Assembly: GCA_005883765.1 (NCBI GenBank)
Contig: VBAQ01000108.1
Span: 1 to 34,796 of the forward strand
From: Bacteroidota bacterium
Lineage (GTDB): Bacteria; Bacteroidota; Bacteroidia; Chitinophagales; Chitinophagaceae
Direction: 5' to 3'
Length of the DNA: 34,796 bases
Shown here: piece by piece, positions 16,986-23,891 of the stretch
Layout: every line of letters starts with the position of its first letter
How positions within the stretch are numbered: the stretch's first letter is position 1
Program-made: the position numbers and the translations under genes
Notes under the pieces: model-generated
Told to the model about the DNA's origin: nothing
Seen by the model: only the letters and a program-made list of their open reading frames with translations
Databases searched by the model: none

Positions 16986-17558
16986 TTACAGAGTTGCCTT
17001 CAGCTCAAGGAAAAAACCTTTGATTTTTTCCAGCGAGCGAATCATTTCAAATTTCTCTTCGGCTCGCCTGGCATTTTTGAGGTAGTCCTTTGCTCCTTCG
17101 ATAGTAAATTTACGACGGCGGAGAAGGTCGTAGATAAGGAGAAGATTTTTGACGTCGATCGGTCTGAAGAAGCGATCGCCCTTCCTGTTTTTACGTGGCT
17201 GCAGAATATCGAATTCGGTTTCCCAATAACGAACCAACGATTGATTTACCCTAAACCATTTTGCCACCTGGCCAATCGAATAATATTGTTTCTGGAAAAG
17301 AATGTCGTCTGGGGGAATTTGCACAAGGTCGGCGTTGATATCAATTTCTTTTAGAGAGGGCCGCCCTCTTTTCGAAAATGGCTTTTTTAGTTGTTGATCT
17401 GTTGCGACCGGTTGTTCCTGATCAACGATTGGAGCTTGTTCTTCATTCCCGATAGTCATCACGGGTTGGTTGTCGAGTACCACTTCATTTTCTTGCCGCT
17501 TCTTTTCTTCTTCGGCAGCGACAAATTCCATGGCCATTTGTGAAAACTTTGTCTCCAT
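16986..17558 (-). CDS. MerR family transcriptional regulator
   Basis: The protein has 190 residues. Residues 1-60 are acidic and Gln-rich, probably disordered. KRGRPSL (about 64-70) resembles an AT-hook. The MerR winged helix spans about 91-160: YYSIGQVAKWFRVNQSLVRY followed by WETEFDILQPRKNRKGDRFF and DVKNLLLIYDLLRRRKFT. A short C-terminal helix could dimerise. No effector-binding cysteine cluster is present, so this is not a metal sensor. It follows the M23 peptidase on the same strand but is separated from it by a terminator-like hairpin. Its targets are unknown. Confidence 0.9.
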   Translation of the reverse strand: METKFSQMAMEFVAAEEEKKRQENEVVLDNQPVMTIGNEEQAPIVDQEQPVATDQQLKKPFSKRGRPSLKEIDINADLVQIPPDDILFQKQYYSIGQVAKWFRVNQSLVRYWETEFDILQPRKNRKGDRFFRPIDVKNLLLIYDLLRRRKFTIEGAKDYLKNARRAEEKFEMIRSLEKIKGFFLELKATL

Positions 17559-17587
17559 AAACTGATGATTAAAGATACGAACCCTGA

Positions 17588-17602
17588 AGTGTGCGACGCA
17601 AC
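17588..17602. repeat. 15-nt repeat AGTGTGCGACGCAAC, inverted copy at 18888-18902
   Basis: The exact reverse complement GTTGCGTCGCACACT occurs at 18888-18902. The two copies flank the M23 peptidase gene, 1.3 kb apart. Confidence 0.6.
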
Positions 17603-17635
17603 GAAAGTTGAGTATTGTGGAAAAGTTGGGCCCAT

Positions 17636-17664
17636 AAAAAAGTTACCAGTTTCAGGTTACTGGT
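17636..17664 (-). terminator. Probable terminator after the M23 peptidase gene
   Basis: On the minus strand ACCAGT (17664-17659) pairs with ACTGGT (17650-17645) around an 8-nt loop, followed after AAC by six T residues (17641-17636). Confidence 0.55.
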
Positions 17665-17717
17665 TATCTTCATTCGAAAAGCTTTTCAATTGTAAGCACA
17701 AGCAACACGTCCGATCA

Positions 17718-18689
17718 CTAGTCGAAACTCTGATTCGCCGCCGCTGCTTTTTTCAGTAACAGATCGTACTGCTCAGGTGAAAGATCATTATAAAAGAAAT
17801 AAACAGGATCTATTTTCTGCCCATTCTTGTGCACTTCATAGTGGCAATGCGGACCAGTAGATTTTCCGGTGCTTCCTACCCAACCGATCACTTCGCCTCT
17901 TTTTACCTGTTCGCCGGGTCTTACTTTCACTTTCACCATATGGCCGTATAGTGTTTCATAACCATAACCATGGTTGATGACAACATGATTGCCATAACCA
18001 TCACCTGTATTGCCGGCAATAGTGACTCTTCCATTAGCCGTAGCGTAGATAGGAGTTCCTTTCGGCGCGGCAAAATCGAGACCCGCATGGAGCTTTACAC
18101 TTTTATAGATCGGGTCAATGCGATAACCAAAACCCGAAGCAATGCGACTAAGATCTTTGTTGCTCACGGGTTGAATAGCCGGGGTGCATGCAAGCAACTG
18201 TTCCTTGTTTTTTATCAGGCCGCCAATTTCACTATAGGAGTTCTTTTGCGCAGTGACGTAATGAGTCAGGTTATTCAGCGATCCGATAATAGAATTCACC
18301 AATTCGCTTGAGCGCATATTTTCCACGCGTGCGATCTCCTGTTCCTGCGCCAGCGCTCTTGCCCTTGCGCTGTCAGGAATGGGATTCGCCTCAAAAATTG
18401 CGCGGTACACTTCGTTATCCCTTTTCACCAATTCGCCAATTTGCGCCTGGGCCGCTTTTACCCGATCGTTCAGCACATGATATTTGTCTTGCAGTCGTTC
18501 ATTTTCCATGTTCAACAATTTCTCGTTGGGCGAGCCAACAAAGCGGAAAGCAAAAAAAGAAATGATAGCGGCTGTCACGATCGCGGCGGCCATAAAACCG
18601 AAGATGCGCAGAAGTTTAACGCGCAATGGGGTTTCCAGTTTCTCATACCGGAGGGTATTGGTATTATAGTAATACTTGATCTTTTTCAT
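17718..18689 (-). CDS. M23 family (LytM-type) metallopeptidase, membrane-anchored
   Basis: The protein has 323 residues: a short cytoplasmic N-terminus, one transmembrane segment at about 31-52, a coiled coil (about 55-100 and 112-165) and a C-terminal peptidase domain. Zinc and catalytic residues are complete: His201 and Asp205 in HAGLDFAAPKG, His250 in YGHM, and His281/His283 in GPHCHYE. SRIASGFGYRIDPIY precedes the domain as usual. With all active-site residues present it is probably an active peptidoglycan endopeptidase rather than a degenerate EnvC/NlpD-like activator, though the coiled coil resembles those. It is divergent from alaS. Confidence 0.93.
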   Translation of the reverse strand: MKKIKYYYNTNTLRYEKLETPLRVKLLRIFGFMAAAIVTAAIISFFAFRFVGSPNEKLLNMENERLQDKYHVLNDRVKAAQAQIGELVKRDNEVYRAIFEANPIPDSARARALAQEQEIARVENMRSSELVNSIIGSLNNLTHYVTAQKNSYSEIGGLIKNKEQLLACTPAIQPVSNKDLSRIASGFGYRIDPIYKSVKLHAGLDFAAPKGTPIYATANGRVTIAGNTGDGYGNHVVINHGYGYETLYGHMVKVKVRPGEQVKRGEVIGWVGSTGKSTGPHCHYEVHKNGQKIDPVYFFYNDLSPEQYDLLLKKAAAANQSFD

Positions 18690-18734
18690 GGTGGCTGCGC
18701 CTTGACCATAGCATGCGAAATGAAGCCTGAATCT

Positions 18735-18742
18735 TAACTTTG
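18735..18742 (+). promoter_or_regulatory. Possible distal -7 box for alaS
   Basis: TAACTTTG fits TAnnTTTG on the plus strand. If used, the alaS transcript would carry a leader of about 390 nt including both 93-bp repeat units. No -33 box is evident. Confidence 0.25.
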
Positions 18743-18925
18743 CGCTTCATCAATTGGATATCAGGCTGGACGAAAAAGCAAATATAGCCGGATAATTAGC
18801 AAAAATCAATCCCTTTTATGAATTGAAAAATCTATAAACTGTTAATGATTATTATGTTCCAGGCGATCGTCTTACTATTAGGCTTCTGTTGCGTCGCACA
18901 CTTGTGTGCCTGGTTCGCTTTTCAG

Positions 18926-19110
18926 CCGGTCGTGAGTCGTGAGTGGTCAGTCGTGAGTGTCTTCAACTTTTTCGGCTCCCATCTCACGTCTCACATTTCA
19001 CGTCCCACGTCGCATCGCCCGGTCGTGAGTCGTCAGTCGTCAGTCGTGAGTGTCTTTGACTTTTTCGGCTCACATCTCACGTCTCACGTTTCACGGCTCA
19101 CGTCGCATCA
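18926..19110. repeat. Two tandem 93-bp units with internal inverted repeats, upstream of alaS
   Basis: Unit 1 starts at 18926 (CCGGTCGTGAGTCGTGAGT) and unit 2 at 19019 (CCGGTCGTGAGTCGTCAGT); each ends CACGTCGCATC. Within each, a GTGAGTC-rich left arm is complementary to a CTCACGTCTCAC-rich right arm around a central CTTTTTCGGCT, so each unit can fold into a long imperfect hairpin. The second unit ends 28 bp before the alaS start. The 93-bp period equals 31 codons, which explains the open frame 18845-19141 across it; that frame does not look like a protein. Confidence 0.85.
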
Positions 19111-19137
19111 TTCACCATTTACAATTCACCAAACTCT

Positions 19138-21975
19138 ATGATTACCTCCGCCGAAATTCGCCAACAGTTTCTGGATTTTTTTAAATCAAAAGGACATGTC
19201 ATTGTTCCCTCCGCGCCTATCGTGGTAAAAGATGATCCCACGTTAATGTTTACGAATGCGGGCATGAACCAATTCAAAGATTATTTTTTGGGAAACAAGC
19301 AACCAACGAACAAGCGGGTGGCGGACACACAAAAATGCCTTCGTGTGAGTGGAAAGCATAATGACCTTGAAGAAGTGGGAGTAGATACCTTTCATCACAC
19401 CATGTTTGAAATGTTGGGCAACTGGAGTTTCGGTGACCCCGAATCTCCTGACGGTGTCGGGACGGGTTATTTTAAAAAAGAAGCGATCGAATGGAGTTGG
19501 GAATTGCTAACCAAAATTTACAAGATACCTAAGGATAGATTGTATGTGACAATTTTTGGCGGAGACGAGAAAGAAAAACTTCCCAAAGACCAGGAAGCTA
19601 TTAGTGAATGGACCAAATGGTTGGATGAAGACCGGGTATTATTATTTGGGAGAAAAGATAATTTCTGGGAGATGGGAGACACAGGTCCCTGTGGCCCCTG
19701 CACAGAGATCCATGTGGATTGCAGGCCTGATGAAGAAAGAAAAAAAACAGATGGGAAAAAATTAGTGAATAGTGATAATCCCCACGTGATTGAGATTTGG
19801 AATAATGTATTTATCCAATTCAATCGTTTAAAAGATGGAAGTCTTGAACCGTTGCCGGCAAAACATGTAGATACGGGTATGGGCCTGGAAAGATTGACGA
19901 TGGTGTTGCAGAACAAAACCTCGAGTTACGATACGGATATTTTTACAGGCATCATCGAGGCGACAGAAAAAATTACGGGTAAAAAATACAGCCCAACCCC
20001 GACCCTTCCCCAAGGGAAGGGCCACCAGCAGCACAATTCCCCGCTAAAAGAAAATACATATAGTAAAAACGAACCTACAATAAGCGGGGCTCTGCAGCGT
20101 AGCAAAGTCCCTCCTTCGGACGGATTTAGGGAGGCTGTTGCTTTCCGGGTCATTGCAGATCACATCCGCGCCATTGGATTCACGATCGCAGATGGACAAT
20201 TGCCTTCCAACATCGGAGCAGGCTATGTAATTAGAAGAATCCTTCGTCGTGCAGCACGTTATTATTTTTCTTATTTGGATTATAAGCAACCGCTGCTTTG
20301 TCAACTCATGCCATTGCTCGCCCACCAGTTTGAAAATGTTTTTCCGGAATTGCAAAAGCAAATTGATTTTGTGAGTAAGGTCGTGAAGGAAGAAGAGGAA
20401 GCATTTTTGAGGACCCTGGACAAGGGATTGAAAAGAATTGATGATATTATTCAATCTGCCGGCGATAAAATGATCAACGGGAAGAACGCTTTCGAGTTGT
20501 ATGACACGTACGGATTTCCGATCGACCTTACGAGATTAATTGCCACCGAAAAAGATCTTAGCGTTGATGAAAAAGGTTTTGAAGCCGAAATGCAGCAACA
20601 AAAACACCGCTCCCGTTCAGCTACGGCCATCGATACGGAAGACTGGATCACTGTGAATGAATCTTCTGGCAATCAGAATTCATTTGTTGGCTACGATACC
20701 TTAGAAGTAGAAACAAAAATTGTCAAGTACCGGAAAATTAAAGCAAAAGGAAAAGAAAGTTTTCAGTTGGTTCTTGAAACAACTCCTTTTTATGCTGAGA
20801 GCGGCGGACAGGTTGGTGATACAGGAGAATTAATTTTCAAATCTCCCCTCTCCACTGGTGGAGAGGGGTTGGGGGAGAGGATCAAGGTGACTGATACCAA
20901 AAAGGAAAACGAGTTGATCATTCACTTTACCGATTCTCTCCCTCCGGACCTTTCAGGAAACGTTATTGCAAGAGTTGACGCAAAAAAAAGAAGGGACACG
21001 GCATGGCATCATTCGGCCACTCATCTGCTTCATGCAGCATTGAGAAAAGTTTTAGGAACACATGTCACTCAAAAAGGATCATTGGTAAACTCCGAGCATC
21101 TTCGATTCGATTTTTCCCATTTTGCAAAGATGAGTGATGAAGAAATTTCCGAAGTGGAAGAATTGGTCAATGAGAAAATTCGAAATAATATTCCTGTTGT
21201 AATCAAGTTGATGCGAAAGGATGAGGCAATGAGCCTTGGGGCGATGGCTTTGTTCGGTGAAAAGTACGGCGACATCGTGAGGGTCGTTATCATTGATCCC
21301 ATCTACTCCATTGAATTATGCGGCGGCACTCATGTTGGGGCCACTGGCGACATCGGCTTTTTTAAGTTCACCAATGAAACGGCCGTGGCTGCCGGGGTTC
21401 GACGTGTAGAAGCTGCATGCGGCAAACTGGCCGAGGACTATGTGAACGAGAAAATAAAACTGTTAGAACGGATACAAACACAACTTAAGGCTCCGAAAGA
21501 CTTATCTAAAGCAGTTGAAAAACTTATTGAAGACCGCAATGAACTTCAAAAAACAACCGAAAAACTGCAGCGCTTGCAAACGCATGCTTCGGTTGACAAA
21601 TTGATTTCAAAAAAAGAAACAATAAACAACTACGCTTTTTATCATGACATGATTTTGGATGCTGATATAAATCTTTTGAAACTAATTTCGTCTGAGTTAC
21701 AAATAAAAAATGCTAAACATTCCGTTGCTTTATTAATTGGTAAGAAAGATGGGAAGGTGAATATTTTATTGGCGTTGTCGGACGACCTGGCGAAGGCTGA
21801 AAAATTAGATGCAAATAAAATTGTCAAAGAAACGATTGCACCCCTTATCAATGGAGGCGGAGGGGGGCAAAAATTTCTCGCTACTGCTTCAGGAAGTGAA
21901 GTAAGTAACATCGATAAGGTGATAAATCAATTCAAAGAAGTATTAAATAAACCACTTGAGGGTCGGGGCGTATGA
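19138..21975 (+). CDS. alaS: Alanine--tRNA ligase, with in-frame repeat insertions
   Basis: This 945-residue enzyme charges tRNA(Ala). The class II core starts ITSAEIRQQFLDFFKSKGH and has TNAGMNQFKDYFLG, DTGPCGPCTEIHVD and GAGYVIRRILRRAARY. The editing domain has zinc ligands His625/His629 (HSATH) and Cys728/His732 (CGGTH). A C-terminal coiled coil and DHHA1 domain (NGGGGGQKFLATASG) complete it. It is longer than the usual roughly 870-880 residues because of extra segments: residues 285-334 (19990-20139) between TGKKY and AFRVIADH, and a Ser/Gly/Glu-rich stretch from 20843-20880 in the editing region. Both are encoded by palindromic repeat DNA. A smaller extra piece, PESPDGVGTG after NWSFGD, may be a third. 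The frame is intact throughout. Confidence 0.97.
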   Translation: MITSAEIRQQFLDFFKSKGHVIVPSAPIVVKDDPTLMFTNAGMNQFKDYFLGNKQPTNKRVADTQKCLRVSGKHNDLEEVGVDTFHHTMFEMLGNWSFGDPESPDGVGTGYFKKEAIEWSWELLTKIYKIPKDRLYVTIFGGDEKEKLPKDQEAISEWTKWLDEDRVLLFGRKDNFWEMGDTGPCGPCTEIHVDCRPDEERKKTDGKKLVNSDNPHVIEIWNNVFIQFNRLKDGSLEPLPAKHVDTGMGLERLTMVLQNKTSSYDTDIFTGIIEATEKITGKKYSPTPTLPQGKGHQQHNSPLKENTYSKNEPTISGALQRSKVPPSDGFREAVAFRVIADHIRAIGFTIADGQLPSNIGAGYVIRRILRRAARYYFSYLDYKQPLLCQLMPLLAHQFENVFPELQKQIDFVSKVVKEEEEAFLRTLDKGLKRIDDIIQSAGDKMINGKNAFELYDTYGFPIDLTRLIATEKDLSVDEKGFEAEMQQQKHRSRSATAIDTEDWITVNESSGNQNSFVGYDTLEVETKIVKYRKIKAKGKESFQLVLETTPFYAESGGQVGDTGELIFKSPLSTGGEGLGERIKVTDTKKENELIIHFTDSLPPDLSGNVIARVDAKKRRDTAWHHSATHLLHAALRKVLGTHVTQKGSLVNSEHLRFDFSHFAKMSDEEISEVEELVNEKIRNNIPVVIKLMRKDEAMSLGAMALFGEKYGDIVRVVIIDPIYSIELCGGTHVGATGDIGFFKFTNETAVAAGVRRVEAACGKLAEDYVNEKIKLLERIQTQLKAPKDLSKAVEKLIEDRNELQKTTEKLQRLQTHASVDKLISKKETINNYAFYHDMILDADINLLKLISSELQIKNAKHSVALLIGKKDGKVNILLALSDDLAKAEKLDANKIVKETIAPLINGGGGGQKFLATASGSEVSNIDKVINQFKEVLNKPLEGRGV
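19990..20139. repeat. 150-bp insertion in alaS containing two palindromic elements
   Basis: The first palindrome has arms CCCTTCCC (20003-20010) and GGGAAGGG (20014-20021) around CAA; read on the minus strand it is followed by TC and the G-rich arm GGGGTTGGG. The second has TCCCTCC (20108-20114), loop TTC, GGACGGA (20118-20124, one mismatch), then TTTA and a third arm GGGAGG (20129-20134). The insertion is 50 codons long and keeps the frame. Confidence 0.75.
20843..20880. repeat. Palindrome-plus-third-arm element in frame inside alaS
   Basis: CCCCTCTCCAC (20845-20855), loop TG and GTGGAGAGGGG (20858-20868) form a perfect 11-bp stem, followed by TT and GGGGGAGAGG. The 36-nt element (20845-20880) matches the intergenic copy at 26559-26594 at 31 of 36 positions, with the same layout. 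Confidence 0.85.
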
Positions 21976-22490
21976 ATGTGGTCATTGAAACGGATCGTTT
22001 ATTACTTCGCACATTTACTGAAGATGATGCACCGCTTCTCTATGAATTGAATCTTGATCCCGAAGTAACCCGGTACACTCTTGATCCAATGACTGACATC
22101 GACCATGCAAGAAAGGTGTTAGTGGAAGTCATTTTACCACAGTATGCTTTGTACAATCATGGTCGCTGGGCAGTTCATCTGAAACCGGGCCTTGAGTTCA
22201 TTGGGTGGTCCGGTTTAAAATACATTCATGAGCGAAATGAAACTGATCTTGGCTATCGCTTGATTAAAAAATTCTGGGGCAAAGGGTATGCTACAGAATC
22301 GGCTTATTCCTGCGTGCAATACGGTTTTAAAAAATTAAATATTCGACAAATAATTGGACGGGCTTTGCCCGGAAATGTTGACTCAATAAGGGTTCTGGAG
22401 AAATGTGGGATGCGGTCCGTAGGCGAGGAATACATAGATGGCTTGCTTCATAAGACCTATCAGGCAATCAATCCGGCTGTCCACCAATAA
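21972..22490 (+). CDS. GNAT family N-acetyltransferase (RimJ/RimL type)
   Basis: The 172-residue protein starts with IETDRLLLRTFTEDDAPLLY, the opening of RimJ/RimL-like acetyltransferases. The acetyl-CoA loop is in LGYRLIKKFWGKGYATESAY (usual R/Q-x-x-G-x-G/A as KFWGKGYA), followed by VDSIRVLEKCGMRSVGEEYI. Its substrate is unknown; relatives acetylate N-terminal residues of ribosomal proteins or small molecules. The ATG overlaps the alaS stop by 4 nt (ATGA), so it is translationally coupled to alaS. Confidence 0.9.
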   Translation: MNVVIETDRLLLRTFTEDDAPLLYELNLDPEVTRYTLDPMTDIDHARKVLVEVILPQYALYNHGRWAVHLKPGLEFIGWSGLKYIHERNETDLGYRLIKKFWGKGYATESAYSCVQYGFKKLNIRQIIGRALPGNVDSIRVLEKCGMRSVGEEYIDGLLHKTYQAINPAVHQ

Positions 22491-22553
22491 AGCCATTTAA
22501 AAAGGAATTCATTTTAACATTTCCGAAGTGCTTCGTATTTAAATAAATGTCTT

Positions 22554-22561
22554 TATATTTG
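22554..22561 (+). promoter_or_regulatory. -7 promoter box for the PDZ-domain gene
   Basis: TATATTTG matches TAnnTTTG and lies 41 nt before the ATG at 22602 in an AT-rich intergenic stretch. Confidence 0.4.
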
Positions 22562-22601
22562 AACTACGAAATTCAACGTAGAACCCGTAAAAAAATAAAC
22601 A

Positions 22602-23600
22602 ATGAAAAGAAATTACTTACGGCTATCAGCCATTGCGATTGCCACCCTGCTGGTAGCACCTGTTGCGATCCATGCCCAGGATGAAAAAGCAAAGGACAAA
22701 GAGAAGTCCGACAAAAAAGACGTCGAGCAAATTATCATCACCCGCAAAGGTGATAACAAAGAAAAAGTCACTGTTGAGATCAATGGTGATAAAGTAACTG
22801 TGAATGGTAAGCCCATCGAAGATTTGAAAGATGGCGATATCACTGTTAACCGCCATAAAGGTAACTCAGTCTACTCGTACAGCGGTCCTCATGGCAACTG
22901 GAGCTGGAATGATGGCGATGGTATGTTGTTTGGCGAAAATGAAAATACTGCAATGCTGGGTGTTGTTACAGACAAAGTGGATGAAGGCGTGAAAATAACT
23001 GATGTTACCGATCAGAGTGGCGCTGCCAAAGCGGGTTTGAAAGAAGACGATATCATTACAAAAGTGGATGACAAAAAAATTGAAGACCCCGATGATCTTA
23101 CAAAAGCGATCCGCAGTCATAAAGCCGGTGATAAAGTAAACATCACCTATCTCAGGGATAAGAAGGAACAAAAAGCAACGGCAGAATTAACCAAATGGAA
23201 AGGTGCTGGCTTTAATGCTTTCAATATGAAAATGCCAAACATGGATTTTGATGTGATGCCGAAAATGCAAACTGTTCCGAAAACCAGGATAGCTCCCGGA
23301 CAATACTTTGCCTTCGACAATCGCCCCAGACTCGGCCTTTCCGTGCAAGATACGGATGATGGCAAAGGAGTAAAAGTAATTGACATAGATGACGAAGGCA
23401 ATGCAAAAAAAGCCGGCGTAAAAGAAAACGATGTCATCATAGCTGTTAATGATAAAGAAGTAAACAGTGCTGATGAAGTAGCAAAAATTGTTCGCGAGAA
23501 CAAGGACAAACCTTCTGTTATGCTTAAGATCAAACGCGATGGCAAAACTCAAAACATTGAAGTAAAAATGCCGCGCAAATTAAAAACGGCAGATCTTTAA
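22602..23600 (+). CDS. Periplasmic protein with two PDZ domains
   Basis: The protein has 332 residues with a signal peptide (about 1-25, ending VAIHAQ). A lysine/aspartate-rich segment (27-60) follows, then PDZ1 at about 118-197 (MLGVVTDKV, GAAKAGLKEDDIITKVDDKK) and PDZ2 at about 242-328 (RLGLSVQDT, GNAKKAGVKENDVIIAVNDK). The linker between them is Met/Asn-rich. There is no trypsin-like domain with a His-Asp-Ser triad, so this is not a DegP/HtrA protease; it more likely acts as a periplasmic binding or scaffold protein. The gene ends just before a strong rho-independent terminator and has its own promoter-like box, so it is probably monocistronic. Confidence 0.87.
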   Translation: MKRNYLRLSAIAIATLLVAPVAIHAQDEKAKDKEKSDKKDVEQIIITRKGDNKEKVTVEINGDKVTVNGKPIEDLKDGDITVNRHKGNSVYSYSGPHGNWSWNDGDGMLFGENENTAMLGVVTDKVDEGVKITDVTDQSGAAKAGLKEDDIITKVDDKKIEDPDDLTKAIRSHKAGDKVNITYLRDKKEQKATAELTKWKGAGFNAFNMKMPNMDFDVMPKMQTVPKTRIAPGQYFAFDNRPRLGLSVQDTDDGKGVKVIDIDDEGNAKKAGVKENDVIIAVNDKEVNSADEVAKIVRENKDKPSVMLKIKRDGKTQNIEVKMPRKLKTADL

Positions 23601-23624
23601 CTCCATATACATCGAGCATGTAAT

Positions 23625-23653
23625 AGTCCCGCCTCCGGCGGGACTTTCTTTTT
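23625..23653 (+). terminator. Rho-independent terminator after the PDZ gene
   Basis: AGTCCCGCC (23625-23633) and GGCGGGACT (23637-23645) form a perfect 9-bp stem with loop TCC, followed by TTCTTTTT. Confidence 0.9.
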
Positions 23654-23663
23654 GGGCGATTAA

Positions 23664-23682
23664 CCTTCTCCCAGGGAGAAGG
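23664..23682. repeat. Palindrome CCTTCTCCC-A-GGGAGAAGG
   Basis: A perfect 9-bp inverted repeat with a single-base centre, followed by GGAGTGCG. It resembles the palindrome-plus-arm family found in alaS and at 26559. The rest of 23683-23874 has no gene that I can support. Confidence 0.65.
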
Positions 23683-23874
23683 GGAGTGCGTCGTACCAAA
23701 TTATTTGCTGAGATATGTCATCAAATGAAGTTGTTACTGTAAACGATGGGCAATGATTTTTAGCTGGTCTCACACTCCTTTGGAGCGGGATCAAGCGTGA
23801 GGTCGCAAATGTTAAATGAAAATTATAGCTATGCTTCACTCTTTCAAACAACAGCGATTGAGGGCAAGGTTTCC

Positions 23875-23882
23875 TACTTTTG
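23875..23882 (+). promoter_or_regulatory. -7 promoter box for gatB
   Basis: TACTTTTG lies 9 nt before the ATG at 23892. Transcription from it would start close to the start codon, giving a nearly leaderless mRNA. No clear -33 box is seen. Confidence 0.4.
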
Positions 23883-23891
23883 TAGCTTATC

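Noticed and set aside
18926-19110. CRISPR-like array
   Set aside because: Only two units exist, their 'spacers' are as similar as their 'repeats', and no cas gene is present; it is a tandem duplication.
18845-19141. 98-residue open frame before alaS
   Set aside because: It runs through the two 93-bp repeat units, whose length is a multiple of three, so the frame stays open by construction. The predicted protein simply repeats Ser/His/Arg patterns and resembles no family.
21972-22490. Function of the GNAT gene linked to alaS (RimI-type modification)
   Set aside because: The overlap shows coupling, but the protein is of general RimJ/RimL-like character and nothing identifies a ribosomal protein or tRNA substrate.
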